Source: JBBSIN01 sp038232055 (GTDB taxonomy: Bacteria > Actinomycetota > Actinomycetes > JADGOV01). From it: 64,000 nt of DNA. The notes under the pieces were generated by a model that did no database searches, was not told the DNA's origin, and worked only from the letters and a program-made list of their open reading frames with translations. Positions within the stretch are counted from its first letter, which is position 1. Each line of letters opens with the position of its first letter. The translations under genes and the position numbers were made by a program. The DNA lies in assembly GCA_038232055.1 (NCBI GenBank), contig JBBSIN010000003.1:8220-72219 (forward strand), read 5' to 3'. This document shows positions 50,552-58,826 of this stretch, in pieces.

Positions 50552-51294
50552 CCGCGACGCTGGTGCTTCTCCGCCACGGCGAGAGCGAGTGGAACGCAAA
50601 GAACCTGTTCACCGGCTGGGTCGACGTGGGCTTGACGAGCAAGGGCCAGGACGAGGCCAACACGGGTGGCGAGCTGCTTCGCGAATCCGGCCTGCTGCCG
50701 GACGTGGTGCACACCTCGGTGCTCCGCCGCGCCATCCGCAGCGCCGAGATCGCGCTGGACGCCGCAGACCGCCTCTGGATCCCAGTGACGCGAACCTGGC
50801 GACTCAACGAGCGCCACTACGGGGCGCTGCAGGGCAAGGACAAGGCCCAGGTCCGTGCGGAGTACGGCGAGGAGCAGTTCATGCTCTGGCGGCGCTCGTA
50901 CGACGTGCCGCCACCGCCTCTGCCGGCCGACTCGGACATGAGCGCCCGGCACGACCCGCGCTATGACGCCTTGCCGCCGGACGTGCTGCCCGACACCGAG
51001 TGCCTCAAAGACGTCGTGGTGCGCCTGCTGCCCTACTGGTACGACGCCATCGTGCCCGACTTGCGAGCGGGGTGGACCGTCCTGGTGGTGGCGCACGGCA
51101 ACTCGCTGCGGGCGCTGGTCAAGCATCTGGACGCGATCAGCGACGAGGAGATTTCCGGGCTCAACATCCCGACCGGTATCCCGCTGCGCTACGACCTCGA
51201 CGACGACCTGCGCCCGGTGCGGCGTGGCGGTACGTATCTGGACCCCGAATCCGCCGCGGAGGCCAGCGCGGCGGTGGCCCGGCAGGGGCACTGA
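50548..51294 (+). CDS. gpmA: 2,3-bisphosphoglycerate-dependent phosphoglycerate mutase
   Basis: A 248-residue dPGM of glycolysis. The phosphohistidine is His10 in LLRHGESEWNAKNLFTGW, and RLNERHYGALQGKDKAQ and the second histidine in VVAHGNSLRALVKHLD are conserved. The length is standard. In mycobacteria this gene is followed by senX3-regX3; here those lie 25 kb away, and a convergent lipoprotein gene follows instead. Confidence 0.95.
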   Translation: MTATLVLLRHGESEWNAKNLFTGWVDVGLTSKGQDEANTGGELLRESGLLPDVVHTSVLRRAIRSAEIALDAADRLWIPVTRTWRLNERHYGALQGKDKAQVRAEYGEEQFMLWRRSYDVPPPPLPADSDMSARHDPRYDALPPDVLPDTECLKDVVVRLLPYWYDAIVPDLRAGWTVLVVAHGNSLRALVKHLDAISDEEISGLNIPTGIPLRYDLDDDLRPVRRGGTYLDPESAAEASAAVARQGH

Positions 51295-51323
51295 CCAAGC
51301 GCGTCGGTCAGGCGCTACGACGC

Positions 51324-51821
51324 TCAGCTCGGCGTCGGGCTGGGCGGCTGGCTCGGCAGCGCGATCGGAGCCTGCACGTCGATCGAGCCGGCCTGCGCGA
51401 AGGTCAGCGTGAGCGGGATGGAACTGCTTGCGCGCAGGTCGCGCTTGATTCCACGCAACAAGAGGTAGGAGCCGCCGGGCTTGAACGACGTCAGCTCGCC
51501 AGTCTTGATCTGGAACACGCCGGCCCCCCCCAGCTCGACCGTGCCGAGCTGGCTCGACGCACTGAGGAGTGCATCGTCGGTCGTACCGATGTTGGCCACC
51601 GAGAGGTAGATCGGGATGTCCGCGCCGACGGCGTAACTGTCCACCGGAGGTGCAGCCGCATAGAGGTCGCGGATCCGCAGGTCGCCGAGCGACGCTTGCG
51701 AGCCGTCGATGGCCGCCTGCTCCTGCGCCGTCACCGCGTTCTTTCCGCTACCGCAGCCCGCGGTGACCGGCGCGACGGCGAGTACGGCGACGACGAAGGC
51801 AAGGCGCGTGCGGCGCTTCAC
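51324..51821 (-). CDS. PCuAC-fold-like lipoprotein without metal ligands
   Basis: A 165-residue lipoprotein with lipobox VTAGC and a beta-rich domain resembling PCu(A)C copper chaperones (LRIRDLYAAAPP, PIYLSVANIGTTDDALLSASS, PGGSYLLLRGIKRDL). After the initiator there is no His and no Met at all, so the H(M)-M-H-M copper site is absent. It may be a structural paralogue. The GTG at 51821 was chosen. It lies 1 bp from the sco1-type stop and is presumably co-transcribed. Confidence 0.75.
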   Translation of the reverse strand: MKRRTRLAFVVAVLAVAPVTAGCGSGKNAVTAQEQAAIDGSQASLGDLRIRDLYAAAPPVDSYAVGADIPIYLSVANIGTTDDALLSASSQLGTVELGGAGVFQIKTGELTSFKPGGSYLLLRGIKRDLRASSSIPLTLTFAQAGSIDVQAPIALPSQPPSPTPS

Positions 51822-51822
51822 C

Positions 51823-52443
51823 TCACGACTCCTCTCGGACCAGCTCCGGCAGGTCGGCGGCGTAGTCGGCCATCGTGGCAGTCGGTGGGTAGACGGCGGC
51901 GACTTCGTCATCGTGCGCGTACGCCGTCGTGCCGGCGTAGTGGTCGACAGCGTAGCCAGCGCCCTTGCCAGCGGCACGGACCGCCCGTGGCACGCCGGCC
52001 GAGTCCTCCGCGGCGGTGATCTGGCGCATGGAGCCGGTCAGCCCGACGAACGACGTGTCGATGCCGTCCAGCCAGCGCCGGACTACCCGCGGGCTGTCGC
52101 GTTTCGGGTCGCTCGTGGCGAAGACGACCACGACATCGCGGCGGACGGCGGCGGGCACCCGGCGCAGCGCCAACGAGATGTCGTGCAGCACCGCCGGGCA
52201 GGTGTCGTCGCAGTTCGTGTAACCCCAGAAGAGCAGGGTGACCTTGCCCTTTGTTCTCTCGAAGAAGTCGTACGCCGCGCCGGAGGTGTCGGTCAGGGTG
52301 AAATGCGGCCGGCGGCCGGGGGCGTCCGGCACCACGCCGTGCAGCGTGGCTCGAACCGATGCCCGCTGCGCCTGCGCCGACGGGCTCCCGCAGCCGCTCA
52401 GGGTTCCGCCGGCGAGCAGAAGAGCGAGCAGCGTCCGCACCAT
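51823..52443 (-). CDS. Sco1/SenC family copper-delivery lipoprotein
   Basis: A 206-residue lipoprotein (lipobox TLSGC) with a thioredoxin fold. The copper site is intact: C-x3-C in CDDTCPAVL and the later histidine in YAVDHYAG. Sco proteins metallate the CuA site of cytochrome c oxidase. The ATG at 52443 overlaps the UbiA stop by one to three bases. The frame continues far upstream only as a shadow of ubiA. Confidence 0.9.
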   Translation of the reverse strand: MVRTLLALLLAGGTLSGCGSPSAQAQRASVRATLHGVVPDAPGRRPHFTLTDTSGAAYDFFERTKGKVTLLFWGYTNCDDTCPAVLHDISLALRRVPAAVRRDVVVVFATSDPKRDSPRVVRRWLDGIDTSFVGLTGSMRQITAAEDSAGVPRAVRAAGKGAGYAVDHYAGTTAYAHDDEVAAVYPPTATMADYAADLPELVREES

Positions 52444-53294
52444 CACCCGTTCAGCGTAGGCGTGGTGCCCGACGCCAAGAAGCCGGCGACCACGAGGGCC
52501 GCCGCCCCCATGTTGAGCCGGAAGGCGAGGGGCGACCCGGCCGCCAGCCGAAACGTCGCGCCGGCCACACAGGCGGTGGCGAGGCATCCGCTCGCCACGA
52601 GCAGGACGAGCGCCGCTGGCGTCCGTCGGGAGACGAGGATGAGCAGCACCGAGACGGCGGCGACGAGAGCCGCCGACACCGCGACCGAGCGTCGGGGACC
52701 CAGCAGCTGAGGGAGACCGCGAACGCCAGTGGCCGCGTCGACCTGCGCATCGCCGACCGTGTTCGCGAAGTGGGCCGACACCCCGAGCAGGCCACCGGCC
52801 AGCACGACGGCGGCGCGCGGCGCGGGCGAGCCGGGCAGCGCGGCGGCGACGAGGGCGACCGGCACCAGGCCGAAGGAGACGAGATAGGGCAGGAAGCTCG
52901 CCACGGTAAACTTCAACCACAGGTTGTAGGTCCACGCAGAGGCCACCGCCGCCAGGTGGACCAGCGCCGGGCGCGCGCCGAGTGCGCTGGAGAGCAGCAC
53001 GCACGCGACAAGGGCGCATCCGGTCGCCACTTCGAGCGCGCCGGCCGAGACCGCGCCGGCCACGACCGGCTTGCCGCGACGTCCGGCTGCCCGGTCGCGT
53101 CCGGCGTCGACGTAGTCGTTGCACCATCCCACCGAGAGCTGGCCGGCGAAGACGGCGAGCCCCAGCAGCGTCGTACGCCGCGCCGCGAGCCCGGCCGAGA
53201 GCGCGAGCGCGGCGACAAAGACCGTCACGGCCAGCGCCGGCAACGGATGCGACGCCCGAAATAGCCCTTTCGCGAGGGCACGGGCCGGGCTCAC
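52443..53294 (-). CDS. UbiA family prenyltransferase
   Basis: A 283-residue membrane prenyltransferase with eight or nine helices. The two Asp-rich motifs are NDYVDAGRD (about residue 58) and DAQVDAATG (about residue 190), and RRGKPV lies after the first. It attaches an isoprenyl chain to an aromatic or related acceptor. GTG start at 53294. It diverges, with 24 bp between, from a methyltransferase-flavoprotein-type III PKS operon, which suggests its acceptor is the PKS product. It also overlaps the Sco1-type gene. Confidence 0.9.
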   Translation of the reverse strand: MSPARALAKGLFRASHPLPALAVTVFVAALALSAGLAARRTTLLGLAVFAGQLSVGWCNDYVDAGRDRAAGRRGKPVVAGAVSAGALEVATGCALVACVLLSSALGARPALVHLAAVASAWTYNLWLKFTVASFLPYLVSFGLVPVALVAAALPGSPAPRAAVVLAGGLLGVSAHFANTVGDAQVDAATGVRGLPQLLGPRRSVAVSAALVAAVSVLLILVSRRTPAALVLLVASGCLATACVAGATFRLAAGSPLAFRLNMGAAALVVAGFLASGTTPTLNG

Positions 53295-53318
53295 CCGAGC
53301 AGTGTCTAGCGTGGGGGG

Positions 53319-54032
53319 ATGTCCGCCGCGCCGACCCGCCAGCGCAACGACCCGCGGCAGTACGACGAGCTGGTGGACGAGTGGTGGGCCGATCGCGGCG
53401 CTTTCGCACCGCTGCAGTGGATCGCCGCCGCGCGGGCTCGGCTGGTTCCGTCGGCCACTCGCACCGGCGCGGTTCTGCTCGACGTCGCCTGCGGTGGTGG
53501 CTTGTTGGCGCCGCACGTCGCCGGCCTCGGCTACCGCCACGTGGGCGTGGACCTGCGGCTGCCGGGGCTGGTGGTGGCGCGCGAGCACGGCGTCGTACCG
53601 GTCTGCGGGGATGCGCTGCGGCTGCCCCTGCCGGACGCCGTGGCCGACGTCGTGGTGGCCGGGGAAATGCTCGAGCACGTTGCCGACCTGCCAGCCGTCG
53701 TCGCGGAACTGGCCCGCGTCCTGCGGCCGGGTGGCACGCTGGTCGCAGACACCCTCGCCGATACGGCGATCTCCCGACTGGTCACGATCACCCTCGCCGA
53801 GCGGCTGCGCGGCGTGCCGGCCGGGCTGCACGATCCCAGCCTGTACGTCGACCGCGCCGAGCTGGTCGACGTGGCCGCCGAGCACGGCATCGCCCTGCGG
53901 CTGGTCGGCCTGCGGCCCTCCGTGCCGGACCTCGCCGAGTGGGTCCTTCGCCGCCGCGGCGACGTACGCCTGCTGCCGACCCGCTGCACCGCCATCCTGT
54001 TCCAGGCCGTCGGTCGCAAGGAGTCGCGATGA
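53319..54032 (+). CDS. SAM-dependent methyltransferase (UbiG/UbiE-like)
   Basis: A 237-residue class I methyltransferase. The SAM motif I is LLDVACGGGLLAP, motif II VGVDLRLPG, and VADVVVAGEMLEHVADLP is motif III/IV. The N-terminal QYDELVDEWWADRGAFAPLQW is typical of UbiG-like O-methyltransferases. It likely methylates a phenol made by the type III PKS downstream. The stop overlaps the flavoprotein ATG by 4 bp. Confidence 0.88.
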   Translation: MSAAPTRQRNDPRQYDELVDEWWADRGAFAPLQWIAAARARLVPSATRTGAVLLDVACGGGLLAPHVAGLGYRHVGVDLRLPGLVVAREHGVVPVCGDALRLPLPDAVADVVVAGEMLEHVADLPAVVAELARVLRPGGTLVADTLADTAISRLVTITLAERLRGVPAGLHDPSLYVDRAELVDVAAEHGIALRLVGLRPSVPDLAEWVLRRRGDVRLLPTRCTAILFQAVGRKESR

Positions 54033-55201
54033 CCCCCACGGAGGCCCTCGAGGCCGCCTCCCGCCTTGGACCCGACATCGCCGCGCGGGCCACGGACTAC
54101 GACGAGAAGGGCGCCTTCCCGACGGCGGACTTCGCGTCGATCCGCGACGCGGGTCTGCTCGGGCTGATGGTGCCCACCCGGCTCGGCGGCGCGGGCGCCG
54201 GCTTCGCCGACTACGTCGAGGTCGCCATGGCGCTCGCCGCCGGCAGCGGCGCGACTGCGCTCGTCTACAACATGCACGCGTCCGTGACCGGCGCGATCGC
54301 CACCATCCCCGAGGAGCTGGCCACGGCGCTCGGCGTACCGGACAGCTTCTTCGCCATGCGCGACGGCGTGCTGCGCGCGGCGGCGGACGGGGCGCTGTAC
54401 GGCGTGGCGATGTCCGAACGCGGCGCCGGCTCGCGGCTCTCGCAGGTCACCACGACGTACGAACCCTGCGACGGCGGCTGGCGGATCACCGGGCACAAGA
54501 CGTTCTGCTCCGGGGCAGGACATGCCGATGCCTATCTCGTCGCGGCCCGGCGGACGGTCGAAGGCGAGGACGCGATCAGTTTCTTCATTGTCCCGGCGGG
54601 CGCGGGTTTGACGGTGGAGGAGACTTGGGACTCCCTGGGGATGCGCGCGACCGCGAGTCACGACCTGCACATCGACGCGGTCGTCGCGCCAGACGCGCTG
54701 CTCGGTGGGGTAGAAGGTCTTGCCATGCTCATCGCGCAGGTCATGCCGCAGTGGTTGGTCGCGTCGTACTCCGCCGTCTACGTCGGTGTGGCCCAGGCGG
54801 CGCTCGATGCCGCCGCGGACTACGCGGCCCGCCGCGAGCTGCAGCGGCTGCCCGCGGTGCGGGCCCGACTCGGCCGGGCCGACGCCCGGGTGGCGGCAGC
54901 GCGCGAGGTGGTGCGGGAAGCCGCCCGCCGGGTCGACGCGGACCCCGGCACACCGGAGACCAACCGGTGGGTCTGGCGCGCCAAGCTGCTCGCCGGTGAG
55001 ACCGCGATGGACGTGGCCGCCTCCGTGCTCGAGGCGTGCGGTACGGCGGCCACCCGCCGCGGCAGCAGCCTCGAACGGCTCTACCGGGACGCCCGCTGCG
55101 GGTCGCTGCAGCCTGCGACGAGTGACGTCTGCGCCGACTGGCTGGGGTTGGCGGTGCTCGGAGGTGATCCGGACAACGACGCCACGGTGCCGCGCTGGTG
55201 A
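54029..55201 (+). CDS. Acyl-CoA dehydrogenase-like flavoprotein
   Basis: A 390-residue ACAD-superfamily protein. The FAD and substrate regions include VAMSERGAGSRLSQVTT, WRITGHKTFCSGAGHADAY and the C-terminal RGSSLERLYRDARCG. The last segment is typical of the Acyl-CoA_dh_2 type, which includes flavin-dependent monooxygenases as well as dehydrogenases. Located between a methyltransferase and a type III PKS, it may oxidise the PKS product or a starter acyl-CoA; which one cannot be decided. It overlaps both neighbours by 4 bp. Confidence 0.88.
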   Translation: MTPTEALEAASRLGPDIAARATDYDEKGAFPTADFASIRDAGLLGLMVPTRLGGAGAGFADYVEVAMALAAGSGATALVYNMHASVTGAIATIPEELATALGVPDSFFAMRDGVLRAAADGALYGVAMSERGAGSRLSQVTTTYEPCDGGWRITGHKTFCSGAGHADAYLVAARRTVEGEDAISFFIVPAGAGLTVEETWDSLGMRATASHDLHIDAVVAPDALLGGVEGLAMLIAQVMPQWLVASYSAVYVGVAQAALDAAADYAARRELQRLPAVRARLGRADARVAAAREVVREAARRVDADPGTPETNRWVWRAKLLAGETAMDVAASVLEACGTAATRRGSSLERLYRDARCGSLQPATSDVCADWLGLAVLGGDPDNDATVPRW

Positions 55202-56235
55202 CCGACGCCGTGATCGTGGGTGCGGCGCACGCCGTACCCGCCCCGATGGACCAGCGGGAGCTTTGGGACGGCTTCTTCCGCGACCACTACGCCGACGATC
55301 CGCTGGCTCGCCGGATCTGGCAGTCGTGTGGCGTCCGCACCAGGCACGGCGTCGCGAACCCGGTCCACGACGACGTCTCGTCGTGGGGCACCGGGGCTCG
55401 GATGGAGCGCTACGCCGCCGAGGCGCTGCCGTTGGGGAAGGAAGCGGTCGGCGCGGCGCTGCACGACGCCGGCCTCGGCGCCAGCGACGTCGGGCTCTTC
55501 GCCGTCGTCTCCTGCACCGGCTACGCGACTCCTGGCATCGACATCCTGCTCGCTCGTGATCTCGGCATGGCGCAGGACGTCCAGCGTCTCGTCGTCGGGC
55601 ACATGGGCTGCTATGCGGCCCTGCCGGGGCTCGGCGCCGCAGCCGACTACGTGCGGGCCCGCGCCCGGCCGGCCGTGCTGCTGTGCCTGGAGCTGACCAG
55701 CCTGCACGTCCAGCCGGTCACGGCCGACCGCCAGATGGACCAGGTCGTGGCGCACGCCCTCTTCGCCGACGCGGCGGCCGCCGTCGTCCTGGTGCCCGAC
55801 GGCGAGGGGCTTGCGGTGGCCGACGTCGCTGCCCGCACCGACGTCGCGACCAGCGACCACATGACGTGGGATGTGACGGACCTGGGGTTTCGGATGGGCC
55901 TCTCGCCGCGCGTTCCCGGGGTGCTGGCCCGCCACGCAGCGCCGGTCGTGTCCGACCTGCTCGACCGCCACGGCTTGCGACTCGGCGATGTCGCGGGCTG
56001 GGCCGTGCACCCGGGCGGTCCGGCGATCCTCGAGGTGGTCGCCGCGCAGCTTCGGCTGCCCCCTGAAGCGCTCGACGCGTCGTACGGCGTGCTCCGCGAC
56101 TACGGCAACTGGTCCTCGGCGACGGTGCTGCTCGTGCTTGAGCGGCTGCGCAACCGGGCCTCCGGAGAGGGCATCGTCGCGCTGGCATTCGGCCCGGGGC
56201 TCACGCTCTATGCAGCCCTGCTCCGCCAGCGTTGA
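55198..56235 (+). CDS. Type III polyketide synthase
   Basis: A 345-residue chalcone-synthase-superfamily enzyme with the complete catalytic triad: Cys138 in GHMGCYAALPG, His271 in WAVHPGGPAIL and Asn304 in DYGNWSSATVL. It condenses malonyl-CoA units on an acyl starter to give resorcinol, pyrone or phloroglucinol products. The GTG overlaps the flavoprotein stop. The operon with a methyltransferase and the divergent UbiA is similar in content to phenolic-lipid clusters such as srs of Streptomyces griseus and agq of Actinoplanes. Confidence 0.92.
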   Translation: MTDAVIVGAAHAVPAPMDQRELWDGFFRDHYADDPLARRIWQSCGVRTRHGVANPVHDDVSSWGTGARMERYAAEALPLGKEAVGAALHDAGLGASDVGLFAVVSCTGYATPGIDILLARDLGMAQDVQRLVVGHMGCYAALPGLGAAADYVRARARPAVLLCLELTSLHVQPVTADRQMDQVVAHALFADAAAAVVLVPDGEGLAVADVAARTDVATSDHMTWDVTDLGFRMGLSPRVPGVLARHAAPVVSDLLDRHGLRLGDVAGWAVHPGGPAILEVVAAQLRLPPEALDASYGVLRDYGNWSSATVLLVLERLRNRASGEGIVALAFGPGLTLYAALLRQR

Positions 56236-56239
56236 CCGC

Positions 56240-56935
56240 TCAGGAGGTAAGCCCGATCAGCTCGGTTCCCAGCTCGAACATGCCGGCAAGGTTCCGTTCG
56301 ACGGCGGTGACGACGCCGTCGTTCCGCACGAGCAGGGCGGTCAGCCCCCGCGGGGTGTAGGCAAGGCCCAACCGCCCGCCTTCGTCGTACGCCGAAAAGG
56401 CCCGGGCCCGGATCGCGGTCCGCAGCAGCGCGGCCACCTCGCCGTCGCCGGGCGGGGCGACGATGACGAGCGGGACGGCGTACTGGCGGGACTGGCTGGC
56501 GAGGCGGTCGAGCGCCGGGGTGCACGCGCAGGGCGAGGGGACCACGGCGAGGACCGCCGGCCGCAGCGTGCGGACCTGGCGTCGGTCGTCACCGATTCGC
56601 AGGGCAACGGCCGGAAGCAGCCCACCGGGCCAGCCGGGCGGCACGGTGGGTGCGGCCAAGGGAGTCGTGCCGGGCGTTTGGCGCACGCTGAACGGGCCGA
56701 GCAGTACGAGCCCGACGGCGAAGAGGGCGACCACCGCGAGCGCCGCCGCGACGACCACGCGTGGTCCGGCTCGGCCGGTCGGACCCAGCATCCGGTGCAG
56801 CCTCCGCCGGCGTGCCGCGGCCGCGTTCTCGCGCCGCCAGGCGAGCAGATCGACGTCGAGGTCGCGCGCATCAGGGGGCGCCACCCATCCCGGCGGAAGC
56901 GGCGACTCGCCGCCGGGATGGGTCGGCTCGGTCAT
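56240..56935 (-). CDS. Single-span membrane protein, thioredoxin-like exported domain
   Basis: A 231-residue protein with an acidic cytoplasmic N terminus, one membrane helix (about residues 60-82) and an external domain with a CAC motif (VVPSPCACTPALDRL) after a beta strand, followed by YAVPLVIVAPPG. This suggests a thioredoxin-like fold, but the CXC is not a standard CXXC. The function is unknown. It lies upstream of carD on the opposite strand. Confidence 0.65.
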   Translation of the reverse strand: MTEPTHPGGESPLPPGWVAPPDARDLDVDLLAWRRENAAAARRRRLHRMLGPTGRAGPRVVVAAALAVVALFAVGLVLLGPFSVRQTPGTTPLAAPTVPPGWPGGLLPAVALRIGDDRRQVRTLRPAVLAVVPSPCACTPALDRLASQSRQYAVPLVIVAPPGDGEVAALLRTAIRARAFSAYDEGGRLGLAYTPRGLTALLVRNDGVVTAVERNLAGMFELGTELIGLTS

Positions 56936-57095
56936 GGCATCAGTATGGGCGCGTGCCCGTGACCTGCGGAGAACACGTCAGCGGCCCGTTGTCAACCCCC
57001 AATTAGCCGCCTGACCTGCGGCGATGCTTAGGCCGGTCGAAGTCGTCGGGATAGGCCACATGGTAGCGTTGTGGCAGCGGAAGGGGCTTCCACAT

Positions 57096-57587
57096 ATGAC
57101 GTTTAAGGTCGGCGAGACGGTTGTCTACCCCCATCACGGGGCGGCGCTCATCGAAGACATCGAGACTCGCGTGATCAAGGGCGAGGATAGGCTCTACCTG
57201 GTTCTCAAGGTCGCTCAAGGCGACCTGACGGTTCGGGTGCCCGCCGACAACGCGGAGATTGTCGGGGTTCGGGACGTGGTCGGCCAGGAGGGCCTGGAGA
57301 AGGTCTTCGACGTGCTGCGCGCGCCGCACACCGAGGAGCCGACCAACTGGAGTCGGCGCTACAAGGCCAACCTCGAGAAGCTGGCGTCGGGTGACGTCAA
57401 CAAGGTCGCCGAGGTCGTCCGCGACCTGTGGCGGCGCGACCGCGAGCGTGGGCTCTCCGCCGGCGAGAAGCGCATGCTGGCCAAGGCGCGCCAGATTCTC
57501 GTCAGCGAGCTCGCACTCGCCGAGGGAACCAACGAGGACAAGGCCGAAACGATCCTCGACGAGGTTCTGGCCGCTGCCACCGTCTGA
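57096..57587 (+). CDS. carD: CarD family transcriptional regulator
   Basis: A 163-residue CarD. The N-terminal RNA-polymerase-interacting domain (FKVGETVVYPHHGAALIEDIE) binds the beta subunit, and the C-terminal helical domain (NWSRRYKANLEKLASGDV, REVVRDLWRRDR-like) contacts the promoter upstream fork. It stabilises open complexes on rRNA promoters and is essential in mycobacteria. GGAAGGGG lies before the ATG; a TAGCGT -10-like box is at 57064-57069. ispF follows directly. Confidence 0.95.
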   Translation: MTFKVGETVVYPHHGAALIEDIETRVIKGEDRLYLVLKVAQGDLTVRVPADNAEIVGVRDVVGQEGLEKVFDVLRAPHTEEPTNWSRRYKANLEKLASGDVNKVAEVVRDLWRRDRERGLSAGEKRMLAKARQILVSELALAEGTNEDKAETILDEVLAAATV

Positions 57588-58059
57588 GCCGCGCGTCGGA
57601 ATCGGCGTCGACGTCCATGTCTACGACGCCGCCCGCCCGTGTCGGCTGGCCGGCTTGGAGTGGCCGGATGAGCCCGGTCTCGCCGGGCACTCCGACGGCG
57701 ACGTCGCGGCCCACGCCGCATGTGATGCACTGCTATCCGCCGCCGGGCTCGGCGACCTCGGCGCGCAGTTCGGCACGTCGGAGCCGGAATGGGCGGATGC
57801 GTCCGGGTCGGCGCTGATCGCCGAGACGGTACGACGCCTGCAGGTGGCGGGTTTCGCTCCCGGCAACGTCGCTGTCCAGGTCATCGGCGAGCATCCGCGG
57901 CTCGGCTCCCGTCGGGCGGAGGCCGCGGCGGCACTGTCGGCAGCTGCCGGCGCGCCGGTCACGGTCGCCGCGACCACCACGGACGGCCTCGGGCTGACCG
58001 GCCGCGGCGAGGGCCTCGCCGCCATAGCCACCGCGCTCGTCGTACCGTTCGAGGCGTGA
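57574..58059 (+). CDS. ispF: 2-C-methyl-D-erythritol 2,4-cyclodiphosphate synthase (non-canonical start)
   Basis: A protein of about 161 residues of the MEP pathway. Zinc ligands are in GVDVHVYD and GHSDGDVAAHAACDALL; ATTTDGLGLTGRGEG is the C-terminal signature. No ATG, GTG or TTG lies in frame between the end of homology and the carD coding region. The CTG at 57574, with GAGG 9 nt upstream and overlapping the carD end by 14 bp, is the best candidate. ispD, normally between carD and ispF, is absent. Stop overlaps the next gene. Confidence 0.9.
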   Translation: MPPSEPRVGIGVDVHVYDAARPCRLAGLEWPDEPGLAGHSDGDVAAHAACDALLSAAGLGDLGAQFGTSEPEWADASGSALIAETVRRLQVAGFAPGNVAVQVIGEHPRLGSRRAEAAAALSAAAGAPVTVAATTTDGLGLTGRGEGLAAIATALVVPFEA

Positions 58060-58655
58060 GCCCGCAACGCGTGTGGCTCGTCCGCCATGGCGAGACGGAG
58101 TGGAGCCGCACGGGCCAGCACACGGGGGTCACCGACGTGCCCTTGACGTCGGCCGGCGAGGCGGCGGCGCGAGCTCTCGGCGCCCGGCTGGGCAAGCGTG
58201 CGTTCGCCGCCGTGCTGAGCAGCCCGCTCTCCCGGGCCAGCCGCACCTGTGAGCTGGCCGGGCTCGGCGACCAGATGCAGCTCGACCAGGACCTCATGGA
58301 GTGGAACTACGGCCGGTACGAAGGGCGCACGACCCGCGACATCCGACGGGAGCTACCCGGCTGGTCGGTGTGGACCTCCGGCGCACCGGGCGGAGAGACG
58401 CCGGCCGAGGTCGGCGCCCGCGCGGACCGGGTCATCGAGCGGGCTCGGCGAATCGACGGCGATGTCGCCCTGTTTGCGCACGGGCACCTGCTGCGCGTGC
58501 TCGGCGCCCGCTGGCTCGGCTTGCCCCCCGAAGCCGGCCGGTTGTTCGCACTGTCGACCGCGGCGGTGAGCGTACTGGGCTACGAGCGGGAGATCGCGGT
58601 GCTCTCACTCTGGAACGCCACCGAGGACGGGCAGCTCCTGGATCAGCGCGGCTGA
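58056..58655 (+). CDS. Histidine phosphatase family protein
   Basis: A 199-residue phosphatase with the RHG motif at VWLVRHGETEWS, followed by LSSPLSRASRTCELAG, MEWNYGRYEGRT and a second catalytic histidine in LFAHGHLLRVLGARWL. The closest resemblance is to broad-specificity acid phosphatases of the SixA/GpmB-like group. Substrate unknown. The GTG overlaps the ispF stop by 4 bp. Confidence 0.9.
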   Translation: MSPQRVWLVRHGETEWSRTGQHTGVTDVPLTSAGEAAARALGARLGKRAFAAVLSSPLSRASRTCELAGLGDQMQLDQDLMEWNYGRYEGRTTRDIRRELPGWSVWTSGAPGGETPAEVGARADRVIERARRIDGDVALFAHGHLLRVLGARWLGLPPEAGRLFALSTAAVSVLGYEREIAVLSLWNATEDGQLLDQRG

Positions 58656-58826
58656 ACCTTCGCCGCCCTGCGGCCGATGTCAGGCCTGCGCGGTTACCGC
58701 CGCCTTTGTACGCCGCGTTCCCGCTTCATTCGTTGACCAAACCGTTACCTCGTTCACCCGAATGCGCGAATCCGACGCATCGTGCCCCCCGAACGCCTTT
58801 GTAGAGACGCACCCCTTGGAGGTCAT

